Assembly: GCF_034314105.1 (NCBI RefSeq)
Contig: NZ_JAVIWJ010000001.1
Coordinates: 2,543,501 to 2,607,500 of the forward strand
From: Pseudomonas sp. AB6
Lineage (GTDB): Bacteria; Pseudomonadota; Gammaproteobacteria; Pseudomonadales; Pseudomonadaceae
Direction of reading: 5' to 3'
Length of the DNA: 64,000 bases
The translations under genes were made by a program, and so were the position numbers. This document shows, piece after piece, positions 51,003-61,202 of this stretch. The notes under the pieces are model-generated. The model was not told the DNA's origin, ran no database searches, and saw only the letters and a list, made by a program, of their open reading frames with translations. Numbering within the stretch: the first letter of the stretch is position 1; each line of letters opens with the position of its first letter.

Positions 51003-52217
51003 TTGGCAAGCGCCACCAAGCGCCCTAACCTAGTCGGCGAACTCTGCACACGGCTGCTCTTTGTGTCCCCCTTGCATAAAACCTTCAATTTTCTCGTTGG
51101 CCTGCTGCTGATCGCGATGATCATCAGCTACGCCGTCTGGACCGGGCAGCGCCCGGTGGGCCTCTATCTCTCCGATTTGCGCATTCAACTGACGGTGAAT
51201 GAAGGTCAACCCCGCGAGCACGGCAACTTGTTGGGTATCCAGACGGAACTGTCGCCCAGTGACTATCAAAGCCGCGACCATTTAAGACGCAAACTTGCTG
51301 CCTATCTTCAGCAAGCCCGCGATCTAGGACTGATCAACAGCAAAACCATCGTGATTCTGCCCGAGCATGTAGGCACTTGGCTGTTTGTCAGCGGCGAAAA
51401 GGATCAGCTGTATCAATCGACCACGGTCAAGGAGGCAATGAATTGGCTATCGGTGAGTAATCCGCTGCGATTCCTTTACGCGCTTTATCAGGCCAAGGGA
51501 CGTAACCGATTCGATGATGCTTATTTGCGGATGAATGCCCAGGCCATGGCGAGGGATTACCAGACGCTATTTGGTGGCTTGGCTAAAACGTTTGGTGTGA
51601 CCTTGGTGGCGGGCTCTATTGTGCTGCCAGACCCCAGTATCAGCGAGGGCCAACTGCATATCGGGTCCGGTGCGCTTTACAACAGCAGCGTAGTATTTGG
51701 CAGTGACGGCTTGCCTATCGGCCAACCCCAGCGCCAGGTATACCCAAGCTTCACCGAACGCGACTACATCAAACCGGCAGCAAACACCGATTTAAATGTC
51801 ATTGACACACCTGCCGGACGACTTGGAGTGTTGGTGGGTAGCGACAGCTGGTACCCAGACAACTACGCACAATTGAACGCCAAAGGTGCCGAGCTGATCG
51901 CGGTACCTGCTTTTGTGGCTGGCAACGGTCTGTGGTCCAAACCGTGGAGGGGGTTTCGCAGCGCATCGACCCCCGCCAGCACCAGCCTCAAACCAGGAGA
52001 AATCAGCGAAGGTGACGCTTGGCACCAACTAACGCTAACTGGGGTTGAGCCAGCCAGCACTGCACATGCGGGACTCAGTGTCTTCATGCGTGGTCAGTTC
52101 TGGGATAAAGGCAGTTCCGGTCATAGTTTCGCCAGTCGCCATAGCCTGACCGGTGGCGATCAATTCAGCGACGATCAGCCAGGGCATATCGCTCGCCTGA
52201 TCAACCTGTGGCTATAG
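51003..52217 (+). CDS. Membrane-anchored nitrilase-fold protein apparently lacking the catalytic Cys
   Basis: The ~400-residue protein has one membrane segment (about residues 28-44) and then a carbon-nitrogen hydrolase domain. The Glu of the catalytic triad is present (IVILPEHVGTW, E121). The Cys position of the usual ICxD motif reads GVLVGSDSWYP with Gly279, and the Lys position (RKxxL) reads R244-Q245. Both changes argue that hydrolysis is lost. The start is uncertain: TTG at 51003 or GTG at 51063; a small out-of-frame ATG frame at 50959-51033 precedes it and might represent a lost N-terminus. Five bases separate it from the AraC gene. Confidence 0.7.
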   Translation: MASATKRPNLVGELCTRLLFVSPLHKTFNFLVGLLLIAMIISYAVWTGQRPVGLYLSDLRIQLTVNEGQPREHGNLLGIQTELSPSDYQSRDHLRRKLAAYLQQARDLGLINSKTIVILPEHVGTWLFVSGEKDQLYQSTTVKEAMNWLSVSNPLRFLYALYQAKGRNRFDDAYLRMNAQAMARDYQTLFGGLAKTFGVTLVAGSIVLPDPSISEGQLHIGSGALYNSSVVFGSDGLPIGQPQRQVYPSFTERDYIKPAANTDLNVIDTPAGRLGVLVGSDSWYPDNYAQLNAKGAELIAVPAFVAGNGLWSKPWRGFRSASTPASTSLKPGEISEGDAWHQLTLTGVEPASTAHAGLSVFMRGQFWDKGSSGHSFASRHSLTGGDQFSDDQPGHIARLINLWL

Positions 52218-52221
52218 GTTA

Positions 52222-53262
52222 ATGACGTCACTACGGGTGCGTTTAGGGGACTTGTCTGTCGGCTTTGTTCATAGCCTGGCAGACGCCGTGCGATGCTATG
52301 GCCAAGACCCGCAGCCACTGCTCGAGCAATACGGCCTGGACCCTGCGCGCTTGGCTGAGCTAGGCGCGCGACTGTCGATCCCGCGTTACATGCGTTTGGG
52401 CCATGCTGCGATCCAACTGACGGGTGAGCCAGGATTGGGTTTACGCATGGGTCAATTAAGCCGTATCAGCCAAGTCGGATTGGCCGGCGTTACCGCCGCC
52501 CAAGCGCCCACCGTGCGTGAGGCGGCTCGCTGCCTTATTCGCTTTGAAGCATTGTATGGCTCCAACTATCGCGGGCAATCCAGCTTTCATGAGGATGCCG
52601 GTGGCGCGTGGTTGCGCTTTTACTCCATCAGCCCCTACAACGCCTACAACCGCTTCGTCGTGGACTCGATTCTGGCGAGTTGGATTCAGCAACTGTCGAC
52701 CCTTTCAGGCCACCCTTTGTTGGCTGAAAAAATCGAAATCGAATTTTCGGAGCCACCTTATGTGGAGGCGTACGGTTATTTAAGCGACAACGCAGTGAGT
52801 TTTGGAGCTGAACTGAACCAGTTACGCTTAAGCCAAACAAGCCTGGCGTTGCGTAATCCGGAACATTGCCCCAGCACGTGGCGGCATTTGCTGGTGTTGT
52901 GCGAAAAGGAATTAGAGCAATTGACTCGCACTCGGAGCTTGCGTGAACGCATCACTCAATTACTTGGGCCATTGTTGAGCGGAGGACGAGAACCGGATCT
53001 GGAGGAAGTGGCCGCACGGCTGAAGCTGCCGACCTGGACCTTGCGCCGCAAGCTGGCCGAAGAAGGCACGCAGTTTCGAGCTATTTTGAATGACACGCGT
53101 CGCGACTTGGCGATGACGTATATCCGCGACACCGAACTGGCTTTTGGAGAAATAGCTTATTTGCTGGGCTTTGCCTCCGCCGAGGCGTTTCAACGTGCGT
53201 TCAAACGCTGGAACGAGCAAACACCCGGAGAGTTCCGCCGCAGCCAACGTCAAGCCGGTTGA
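52222..53262 (+). CDS. AraC-family transcriptional regulator (arabinose-binding-domain type)
   Basis: The 346-residue protein has the N-terminal Arabinose_bd-type ligand domain (about residues 20-205; RLSIPRYMRLGHAAIQLTGE, GLRMGQLSRISQVGLAG) and a C-terminal double HTH (about 255-340; LKLPTWTLRRKLAEEGTQFR and EIAYLLGFASAEAFQRAFKR). This is the OruR/ArgR-like fatty acid or amino acid regulator group. It lies 5 bases after the nitrilase-fold gene and next to fadH, so it may govern either; the ligand is unknown. Confidence 0.93.
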   Translation: MTSLRVRLGDLSVGFVHSLADAVRCYGQDPQPLLEQYGLDPARLAELGARLSIPRYMRLGHAAIQLTGEPGLGLRMGQLSRISQVGLAGVTAAQAPTVREAARCLIRFEALYGSNYRGQSSFHEDAGGAWLRFYSISPYNAYNRFVVDSILASWIQQLSTLSGHPLLAEKIEIEFSEPPYVEAYGYLSDNAVSFGAELNQLRLSQTSLALRNPEHCPSTWRHLLVLCEKELEQLTRTRSLRERITQLLGPLLSGGREPDLEEVAARLKLPTWTLRRKLAEEGTQFRAILNDTRRDLAMTYIRDTELAFGEIAYLLGFASAEAFQRAFKRWNEQTPGEFRRSQRQAG

Positions 53263-53265
53263 CGC

Positions 53266-53352
53266 TTACAGCTCGGTAGCGTCATCGGCAGGTTCTACTG
53301 GGTCGAGTTCTGAAGCCCGGTATTCAAGCAGTTCTTCTTGGTATTCATCCAT
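53266..53352 (-). CDS. Small 28-residue acidic protein
   Basis: The ATG at 53350-53352 is preceded by an excellent AGGTGAG at the right distance. The product begins MDEYQEELLEY, is strongly acidic and ends ATEL. I recall near-identical small ORFs in other pseudomonads but cannot verify this. It is much shorter than the frame it belongs to (open to 53538), and it faces the AraC gene with only 3 bases between stops. Confidence 0.5.
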   Translation of the reverse strand: MDEYQEELLEYRASELDPVEPADDATEL

Positions 53353-53492
53353 CGCGCTCACCTTTTTATTGAATTTAAAATCGCTGAAATGACTGACCAC
53401 GGCTTTCACCTTAAAGTGCCAACGTGACGAAAAAATGAATACGCCTGATCTGACGTCTTCGCGAAGGATCTTGCGGTGAACCCCATCCTGGC

Positions 53493-53520
53493 TTGACTCG
53501 CCCACCGTATCCGGAATACC
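53493..53520 (+). promoter_or_regulatory. Candidate promoter of the ilvA leader
   Basis: TTGACT (53493-53498) is followed after 16 bases by AATACC (53515-53520). If used, transcription would start only a few bases before the leader ORF at 53529, leaving almost no room for a ribosome binding site. The assignment is tentative. Confidence 0.3.
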
Positions 53521-53528
53521 TTCGGGCC

Positions 53529-53594
53529 ATGAATTCAACTCAGCATTTCGTCGGCAAGATTATTATTACCGCCATTCCAGTCATGGCGGGTTAG
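53529..53594 (+). CDS. ilvA leader peptide (21 residues, Ile-rich)
   Basis: The ORF has 21 codons and its C-terminal half reads KIIITAIPV, with three consecutive ATT codons (53559-53567), then ACC, GCC, ATT and further on GTC. Runs of the regulatory amino acids of the downstream pathway (Ile, its precursor Thr, and Val) are what ribosome-mediated attenuators of ilv operons contain. The stop TAG (53592-53594) lies inside segment 2 of the RNA structure below. No strong ribosome binding site precedes the ATG, so it may be leaderless or weakly translated. Confidence 0.6.
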   Translation: MNSTQHFVGKIIITAIPVMAG

Positions 53595-53634
53595 CCGACG
53601 TTCGCACCCAACCCGCCCACGAGGCGGGTTTTTC
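53569..53634 (+). promoter_or_regulatory. Transcription attenuator of ilvA (segments 1-4)
   Basis: Segment 1 (CCGCCAT, 53570-53576) pairs with segment 2 (ATGGCGG, 53583-53589). Segment 2 extended (GGCGGGTT, 53585-53592) is complementary to segment 3 (AACCCGCC, 53610-53617). Segment 3 also pairs with segment 4 (GGCGGGTT, 53623-53630), which is followed by TTTCTTC. Ribosomes pausing at the Ile codons would mask segment 1 and favour 2:3 (readthrough into ilvA); fast translation would allow 1:2 and 3:4 (termination). The geometry is seen; the regulation is inferred from the ilv/thr/trp paradigm. Confidence 0.65.
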
Positions 53635-53675
53635 TTCTGTCTCCTGAGCCACACAGCTCGCATCTGGAGTCAGAC

Positions 53676-55214
<1,539 letters not shown>

Positions 55215-55221
55215 CACCCAT

Positions 55222-55262
55222 GAAAAAGCCGCTGGACAATAACGTCTCAGCAGCTTTTTTTG
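55222..55262 (+). terminator. Terminator of ilvA
   Basis: AAAAAGCCGCTG and CAGCAGCTTTTTTT form an imperfect hairpin (one mismatch) ending in a T-run, close after the ilvA stop. Confidence 0.75.
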
Positions 55263-55272
55263 CCAACTGCCT

Positions 55273-56181
55273 TTACGGCGAGGTCGTTTTTTCCATCGTA
55301 GCAGGTGAGGGCTCAGAGGCAGGTGTTGCTTCAGAAGCCGGTGCCGGACTCGACACTGGCTCTGCGGCAGGAGCAGGCGGTGTCGGCGCTGGCGTAACAA
55401 TTTCGGTCTTGATCGCTGCGGGCTCAGCTGGCGCGGCGACAGGCTCGCTGGTTTCAGCCGCAGGAGCCGCTTCAGTCGCGGGATCTTTTGCGGGCGCTGG
55501 CACCGGCTCTTTTATGGGAGCAGGCTCGGAGGCAGCGTGTTTACCATCAACCATCGCTGCCGCCGGTGTCGCGGCGTGGGCTACTGGTTCTGGCATACCC
55601 AGATCAGCTTTGGGCTTTTCAGAAATGTTTGCCGCTTTTTTCACTTCAGGCGGCAAGAAATTCTCCACCAGCACAAAGAAACGGTCATAGAACTTGGGTG
55701 ATGCCACCGTCTCGCTGGCCACTTTCACCATGGAGTCGTCGGTGGACCCGATAGGCATCGACACCGAACCCAGCACGCCTACGCCGAGGCTCGCAGAGTT
55801 ATTGACCTTCTTCAGCGCATATCGGTCCTGAAGGGCGTTGGCAAACATGGTGGCGCCTTTAGTAGCGCCCTTGGACGTGCCATCAGCTGCGCAAACCACA
55901 CTGAAGCTAATCTCCATATGGGTCTCGCCTGTTTGCTGGAAGCTCTTGTGCCCACTGATCACTTTCGGGTCATTGCTGGTGATGATGTAGCCTTGGCTGA
56001 GCAAGGCTCGACGCGCTGCCTCGCAAGAGGCAGCGTCGGAGACCGGGTAATTCCTTGAAAACGTTCCCGAATCGTCAAAATTTTCATGCTCATACACCGT
56101 CTGTTTGGGCGATGAGCAGCCTGCGGCGGCCAGCAGGGCGGCGGCCCAGCATGCGGTACGAAAGCGCGGTAATTTAGACAT
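55273..56181 (-). CDS. DUF2242 domain lipoprotein with Ala/Pro/Glu-rich tail
   Basis: The 302-residue protein has a lipoprotein signal peptide (lipobox AAGC, Cys about residue 22), then the DUF2242 domain (about residues 25-190, FSRNYPVSDAASCEAARRAL, SISGHKSFQQTG-like, KFYDRFFVLVENFLPPEV), then a ~110-residue low-complexity tail of Ala, Pro, Glu and Thr. The function is unknown. The tail is encoded by repetitive DNA at 55290-55560 and gives the opposite strand spurious frames. It is transcribed toward ilvA's terminator. Confidence 0.83.
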   Translation of the reverse strand: MSKLPRFRTACWAAALLAAAGCSSPKQTVYEHENFDDSGTFSRNYPVSDAASCEAARRALLSQGYIITSNDPKVISGHKSFQQTGETHMEISFSVVCAADGTSKGATKGATMFANALQDRYALKKVNNSASLGVGVLGSVSMPIGSTDDSMVKVASETVASPKFYDRFFVLVENFLPPEVKKAANISEKPKADLGMPEPVAHAATPAAAMVDGKHAASEPAPIKEPVPAPAKDPATEAAPAAETSEPVAAPAEPAAIKTEIVTPAPTPPAPAAEPVSSPAPASEATPASEPSPATMEKTTSP

Positions 56182-56348
56182 TCAAAATCCTGGGAGAAAA
56201 AACTGTAGATCTGAAACGCGGGGGTAAGTCTGCATCAAGGCTGACGTGTGATCAACGCCGTTCGGAAACACGGGCGACCCGGACTGACAGTTGGGGATTC
56301 TACACCGCAATGCTCATGGCCATCCGGATTACGAACACCAAAAAACTA

Positions 56349-56376
56349 AAAAGCCCGCACTAGGCGGGCTTTTCAG
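56349..56376 (-). terminator. Terminator after the tRNA-Val/tRNA-Asp cluster
   Basis: AAAAGCCCGC and GCGGGCTTTT (with TAG loop region) form a perfect hairpin 40 bases after the last tRNA-Asp on the minus strand, with a T-run beyond. Confidence 0.88.
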
Positions 56377-56414
56377 CGTGTTGATCGTCCGCGAATGAAC
56401 GTTCGACACATGTA

Positions 56415-56491
56415 TGGCGCAGCGGACGGGACTCGAACCCGCGACCCCCGGCGTGACAGGCCGGTATTCTAACCGACTGAACTACCGCTGC
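56415..56491 (-). tRNA. tRNA-Asp (anticodon GTC), copy 1
   Basis: The minus strand starts GCAGCGGTAGTTCAGTCGGT, has anticodon loop CTGTCAC (anticodon GTC), T-loop GGTTCGAGTCC and encoded CCA at 56415-56417. It is a target of queuosine modification. Confidence 0.97.
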
Positions 56492-56622
56492 GTGTCGCTC
56501 GGACTTGCATCCGATTAACTCTTTTTCGAAACAGACCTTCGGATGCCTGTTTCAGTGAAACCCTAAAAGGACCGCTCTGAAAGCGTTCCAGTCTCAGATC
56601 GTACAAGCCGATCTAAAAAATA

Positions 56623-56699
56623 TGGCGCAGCGGACGGGACTCGAACCCGCGACCCCCGGCGTGACAGGCCGGTATTCTAACCGACTGAACTACCGCTGC
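56623..56699 (-). tRNA. tRNA-Asp (anticodon GTC), copy 2
   Basis: Identical to copy 1 over all 77 nt, 208 bases upstream in the direction of transcription. Only the flanks differ. Confidence 0.97.
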
Positions 56700-56745
56700 G
56701 CATTGTTGGATTTTCATCCAGCCTTCTTACGAAAGCCTCAAGAAG

Positions 56746-56821
56746 TGGTGGGTGATGACGGGATCGAACCGCCGACCCGCTGCTTGTAAGGCAGCTGCTC
56801 TCCCAGCTGAGCTAATCACCC
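56746..56821 (-). tRNA. tRNA-Val (anticodon TAC)
   Basis: The minus strand starts GGGTGATTAGCTCAGCTGGG, has anticodon loop CTTACAA (anticodon TAC), T-loop GGTTCGATCCC and encoded CCA at 56746-56748. It is the first gene of the Val-Asp-Asp cluster. Confidence 0.96.
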
Positions 56822-56896
56822 TTTGCTTCGTTGAGGCCGCGAAATTTACGTGGGTATCGAAGCTAAGTCAATACCCCCGTTGAAGTTTTTTGAAAT

Positions 56897-56996
56897 CAGC
56901 TGCACGCTGTAAGCTTCAAGCGGCACGTTAAAAGCAAGACGCACTCTGCTTCTAACTTGCTGCTTACCGCTTGAAGCTTGCAGCTTGTCACTTAAG
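56897..56996. repeat. Dispersed extragenic repeat, copy 2
   Basis: The copy reads CAGCTGCACGCTGTAAGCTT at the left and CTTACCGCTTGAAGCTTGCA near the right, with imperfect inverted symmetry. Compare the copy at 43352-43431. It reaches the last codons of the SDR gene (stop at 56992-56994), where the repeated CTTAAGGCTTGTCGCTTA units seem to supply the stop. Confidence 0.75.
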
Positions 56997-57780
56997 GCTT
57001 GTCGCTTATGTAAGACATTTTTTTTGTCATCCCGCCGTCGACTACAAATTCCTGGCCAGTGACGAAACCGGCATTTTTCGATAGCAGCCAAGCCACCATC
57101 GCCGCCACGTCCTCGACGGTCCCTACCCTGCCCGCGGGATGCTGAGCATGGTCGGTATCCGACAGCGGCTCTGCACGGCGCACCGAAGGATCGCGTGCAT
57201 CAATCCAGCCGGGGCTAACCGCGTTGACCCGGATCTCTGGCCCCAAGCTAATGGCCAATGCATGCGTAAGGGCCAATAGACCGCCCTTGCTCGCGGCATA
57301 AGCCTCCGTATCCGCTTCAGACTGCGCGGCTCGGGTCGAGGTCAAATTGACAATGGCGCCACAGTGCGCGCGCAAATAAGGCGTGCAGTGCTTGGCTAAT
57401 AACATGGGGCCACTGAGGTTGACTGCTAACACGCGATTCCAATACGACAAGGTCAGGGTTTCCAGAATCGTATTGTGCGGATCGGCCACTGCAGCATTAC
57501 AGACAAGTGCGTCAAGACGACCGAACTGCCCAAGCACTTCAGCGACCCCTGCCTTGACTTGCTCTTCAATAGAGACGTCCATGCCGATGAACCAAGCGTT
57601 ATCGCCCAGCACTGCCGACACTTTCGCGCCGCGCTCGCGGTCAAGGTCCGTCAGGACCACTTGCCAGTTTTCGGAAATCAGCCACGCGGCAATCCCCAGT
57701 CCGATACCGCGCGCCGCGCCAGTGACCAAAGCGACCTTGCCGTTATGGATATTGGTCGCTTGCACCTCCCAATCACTCAC
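56992..57780 (-). CDS. Short-chain dehydrogenase/reductase (SDR)
   Basis: The 262-residue classical SDR has the NAD(P) motif [14 protein letters not shown] (residues about 18-31), NNAG-type CNAAVADPH, the catalytic Ser in [10 protein letters not shown] and the pair Tyr/Lys in AYAASKGG, and ends in [11 protein letters not shown]. The substrate is unknown. The C-terminal YISDKP appears to come from the adjoining repeat. It overlaps the metZ stop by 4 bases and is transcribed after it. The metZ-SDR pairing matches what I recall in P. aeruginosa. Confidence 0.9.
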   Translation of the reverse strand: MSDWEVQATNIHNGKVALVTGAARGIGLGIAAWLISENWQVVLTDLDRERGAKVSAVLGDNAWFIGMDVSIEEQVKAGVAEVLGQFGRLDALVCNAAVADPHNTILETLTLSYWNRVLAVNLSGPMLLAKHCTPYLRAHCGAIVNLTSTRAAQSEADTEAYAASKGGLLALTHALAISLGPEIRVNAVSPGWIDARDPSVRRAEPLSDTDHAQHPAGRVGTVEDVAAMVAWLLSKNAGFVTGQEFVVDGGMTKKMSYISDKP

Positions 57781-58988
57781 AACGCCGCCAGACCACGCGC
57801 CAGATCAGCCTGCAGATCGGCGACATCTTCAAGGCCGACTGCAACCCTGATCAAGGTGTCCCGAATACCGGCGGCTTCGCGTTCATGTGGCGCCAAACGT
57901 CCGTGGGAAGTGGTGCTTGGATGGGTGATGGTGGTTTTCGTATCGCCCAGGTTGGCCGTGATCGAAATCAATCGCGTAGCGTCGATGAAGCGCCAAGCGC
58001 CCTCTTTGCCGCCTCTGACTTCAAAGCTGACCACCGCACCAAAGCCCTTTTGCTGACGCATGGCTAATTCATGCTGCGGGTGGCTTTTGAGTCCCGCATA
58101 GTAGACTTTTTCAATACCGTCTTGCTGTTCCAGCCATTCGGCCAGTATTTGAGCGCTGGCACAGTGGGCACGCATACGCAGGTTCAAGGTTTCCAGCCCC
58201 TTGAGAAAAATCCAGGCATTGAACGGGCTTAGCGTTGGTCCGGCAGTACGCAGGAAACCGACCACTTCTTTCATTTGCTCGCTGCGACCTGCGACCACCC
58301 CGCCCATGCAACGGCCTTGGCCGTCGATAAATTTAGTGGCCGAGTGCATTACCACGTCAGCACCCAATAGCAGTGGCTGTTGCAGTGCAGGCGTACAGAA
58401 ACAGTTGTCGACAACCAACATCGCGCCTTTGGCGTGGGCGACTTCAGCCAACGCGGCGATATCCACCAGTTCGGCCAAGGGGTTGGACGGCGACTCGACG
58501 AACAGTAATTTGGTATTGGCCTTGATGGCTGCGTTCCAGCCGGAAACGTCGGCCAGCGGAACGTAATCCACTTCGATGCCAAAGCGCTTAAAGTACTTTT
58601 CAAACAGGCTAATGGTTGAACCGAACACGCTACGCGACACCAGCACATGGTCTCCAGCGCTGCATAGGCTCATAACGATGGCCAGGATCGCCGCCATCCC
58701 CGTCGCCGTGGCAACCGCTTGCTCGGCGCCTTCGAGGGCAGCGATACGTTCTTCGAAGGAGCGCACGGTCGGGTTGGTGTAGCGCGAGTAGACGTTGCCC
58801 GGCACTTCACCCGAGAACCGTGCCGCCGCGTCGGCAGCACTACGGAACACATAGCTGGAGGTAAAGAACATTGGGTCGCCGTGTTCACTTTCAGGCGTGC
58901 GATGTTGACCTGCACGCACGGCGAGGGTGTCGAAACCAACGCCGTCAAGATCACTGTCCAGCCGACCGGCATCCCATTCGTGAGTCAT
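57777..58988 (-). CDS. metZ: O-succinylhomoserine sulfhydrylase
   Basis: MetZ makes homocysteine directly from O-succinylhomoserine and sulfide. The 403-residue Cys/Met-metabolism PLP enzyme starts at 58988 ([20 protein letters not shown]) behind GGAGTAGGTGGG. It has [20 protein letters not shown], the PLP Lys in [16 protein letters not shown], and [20 protein letters not shown]. The longer frame to 59063 overlaps the purF end and is not used. It follows purF as in other Pseudomonas. Confidence 0.96.
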   Translation of the reverse strand: MTHEWDAGRLDSDLDGVGFDTLAVRAGQHRTPESEHGDPMFFTSSYVFRSAADAAARFSGEVPGNVYSRYTNPTVRSFEERIAALEGAEQAVATATGMAAILAIVMSLCSAGDHVLVSRSVFGSTISLFEKYFKRFGIEVDYVPLADVSGWNAAIKANTKLLFVESPSNPLAELVDIAALAEVAHAKGAMLVVDNCFCTPALQQPLLLGADVVMHSATKFIDGQGRCMGGVVAGRSEQMKEVVGFLRTAGPTLSPFNAWIFLKGLETLNLRMRAHCASAQILAEWLEQQDGIEKVYYAGLKSHPQHELAMRQQKGFGAVVSFEVRGGKEGAWRFIDATRLISITANLGDTKTTITHPSTTSHGRLAPHEREAAGIRDTLIRVAVGLEDVADLQADLARGLAAL

Positions 58989-59001
58989 CCCACCTACTCC
59001 T

Positions 59002-60507
59002 TTAGTTGTTGTATAGATCGATGATGGCACTGACTGCCTGGGTCTTGACCTTGGACGCATCATTTCGCGCCTGCTCGATCTTATTCAGATAGAGCTCGTC
59101 GATATCGCCGGTAACGTACTCGCCATTGAACACCGAGCAATCGAAGTTATCGATTTTAACCTTGCCGCCACCTACCGCTTCGATCAGGTCACTTAAATCC
59201 TGGTAGATCAGCCAATCAGCACCGATCAGATCGGCCACGTCCTGGGTAGTGCGGTTATGCGCAATCAACTCGTGAGCGCTAGGCATGTCGATACCATAAA
59301 CGTTCGGGTAGCGAACAGCAGGTGCCGCCGAGCAGAAATAGACATTCTTGGCGCCCGCTTCCCGGGCCATCTGAATGATCTGCTTGCAGGTGGTTCCACG
59401 CACGATGGAGTCATCCACCAGCATCACGTTTTTACCGCGAAACTCCAGCTCGATGGCATTGAGCTTCTGGCGTACGGATTTTTTCCGTGCGGCCTGCCCC
59501 GGCATGATGAATGTACGGCCGATGTAACGATTTTTGACGAAACCTTCACGGAATTTCACGCCCAAGTGATTCGCCAGTTCCAGTGCAGCGGTACGGCTAG
59601 TGTCTGGAATTGGGATCACCACGTCGATGTCATGGTGTGGTCGCTCACGAAGGATCTTGTCCGCCAGTCGCTCACCCATGCGCAGACGCGCTTTGTAGAC
59701 GGAAATACCGTCGATGATGGAATCCGGGCGCGCCAAGTAAACGTGTTCGAAAATGCACGGCGAGTACTTGGGATTTTTCGCGCACTGACGGGTGTGTAGC
59801 TTGCCATCTTCAGTGATGTAAACCGCTTCGCCCGGCGCCAGATCGCGGATCAGGGTGAAGCCGAGCACGTCAAGCGCCACGCTTTCCGAAGCGATCATGT
59901 ATTCGACGCCGCCGTCGGTATGGCGCTGGCCGAAAACGATCGGACGAATAGCGTCCGGGTCACGGAAGCCGACAATGCCATAACCGGTGATCATCGCAAC
60001 TACGGCGTATCCACCACGGCAGCGGTGGTGCACGTCGCTCACGGCAGCGAACACGTCTTCTTCTGTTGGTTGCAACTTGCCGCGCTGCGCGAGCTCGTGC
60101 GCGAAGATGTTAAGCAACACCTCCGAGTCGGAGTTGGTGTTGACATGGCGCAAGTCCGACTCGTAAATCTCCTTGGCCAGTTGCTCAACGTTGGTCAGGT
60201 TGCCGTTGTGGGCCAACGTGATGCCATACGGCGAGTTGACATAAAACGGTTGAGCCTCGGCCGAGGTTGAGCTGCCCGCAGTGGGATACCGCACATGGCC
60301 AATACCCATGTGACCAACCAAGCGCTGCATATGGCGCTGGTGGAACACATCACGGACCAACCCGTTGTCCTTGCGCAGGAATAACCGGCCGCCATGGCTG
60401 GTTACAATACCGGCAGCGTCCTGGCCGCGGTGTTGGAGGACGGTAAGCGCGTCATACAGCGCCTGATTGACGTTCGACTTACCGACGATACCGACGATGC
60501 CACACAT
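59002..60507 (-). CDS. purF: Amidophosphoribosyltransferase
   Basis: PurF makes phosphoribosylamine from PRPP and glutamine, the first step of purine synthesis. The 501-residue protein starts at 60507 as [15 protein letters not shown]; removal of Met exposes the catalytic Cys. The glutaminase domain ([20 protein letters not shown]) is followed by the phosphoribosyltransferase domain with the PRPP loop [18 protein letters not shown]. It is close after cvpA. Confidence 0.97.
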   Translation of the reverse strand: MCGIVGIVGKSNVNQALYDALTVLQHRGQDAAGIVTSHGGRLFLRKDNGLVRDVFHQRHMQRLVGHMGIGHVRYPTAGSSTSAEAQPFYVNSPYGITLAHNGNLTNVEQLAKEIYESDLRHVNTNSDSEVLLNIFAHELAQRGKLQPTEEDVFAAVSDVHHRCRGGYAVVAMITGYGIVGFRDPDAIRPIVFGQRHTDGGVEYMIASESVALDVLGFTLIRDLAPGEAVYITEDGKLHTRQCAKNPKYSPCIFEHVYLARPDSIIDGISVYKARLRMGERLADKILRERPHHDIDVVIPIPDTSRTAALELANHLGVKFREGFVKNRYIGRTFIMPGQAARKKSVRQKLNAIELEFRGKNVMLVDDSIVRGTTCKQIIQMAREAGAKNVYFCSAAPAVRYPNVYGIDMPSAHELIAHNRTTQDVADLIGADWLIYQDLSDLIEAVGGGKVKIDNFDCSVFNGEYVTGDIDELYLNKIEQARNDASKVKTQAVSAIIDLYNN

Positions 60508-60552
60508 GCGACACAACCCCTACTGAGTGAAACTGGAAATACCGGGCACTTC

Positions 60553-61125
60553 TTACGGCTTTGAAGACGGTAAGAGGTGATCCTTGAACGGCAGATCAAC
60601 CGGCAGGCTGATACCGCTGGCTAGCCACTTACTGGAGAAACCCAGAATCAGGTTTTTCGACCAGTCAGCGACCAATAAAAATTGCGGCAGCAGCTTAGAT
60701 TGCTGCCACCATTGATCTTGCTGCACCGGTCCCAGGCTCAATAGCCCTACCGCTACAACGACCAGCAAGCCTCCGCGTGCAGCGCCGAAGACCATACCCA
60801 GAAAACGATCGGTCCCGGAAAGCCCGGTGACGCGAATCAGCTCGCCGATTAGAAAATTGACCATGGCGCCTACCAGCAGGGTGGCGACAAAAAGGATGGT
60901 GCAGCCCGCGATCACGCGCGCAGATGGTGTTTCGATATAAGTGACAAGATACTGCGAAAGCGACCCGCCGAACATCCAGGCAACGGCACCGGCTATGATC
61001 CAGGTGAGCAGCGACAATGCTTCCTTTACGAAGCCGCGCTTCAAGCTAATCAAAGCGGAGATGACGATGATCGCGAGGATCGCCCAATCAACCGGAGTAA
61101 ATGGCACGTTGAGGCCTACAGACAC
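60553..61125 (-). CDS. cvpA: CvpA family membrane protein
   Basis: The 190-residue protein has four membrane segments (about residues 12-30, 32-55, 68-92 and 105-127; WAILAIIVISALISLKRGFV, IIAGAVAWMFGG) and a short cytoplasmic tail. CvpA is linked to colicin V production and purine synthesis and envelope integrity. It lies between dedD and purF, the conserved order. Confidence 0.93.
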   Translation of the reverse strand: MSVGLNVPFTPVDWAILAIIVISALISLKRGFVKEALSLLTWIIAGAVAWMFGGSLSQYLVTYIETPSARVIAGCTILFVATLLVGAMVNFLIGELIRVTGLSGTDRFLGMVFGAARGGLLVVVAVGLLSLGPVQQDQWWQQSKLLPQFLLVADWSKNLILGFSSKWLASGISLPVDLPFKDHLLPSSKP

Positions 61126-61202
61126 ATGAGGCGGCGCATTTTAGCAGAGCGCTTGCCCGTCGGTAAGCAGCGATTACCGACGGGGCAAGAATAGGCGGGA
61201 AC

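Noticed and set aside
55220..55690. A Gly/Ala-rich 156-codon plus-strand frame
   Set aside because: It is antisense to the low-complexity tail of the DUF2242 lipoprotein and starts in the ilvA terminator.
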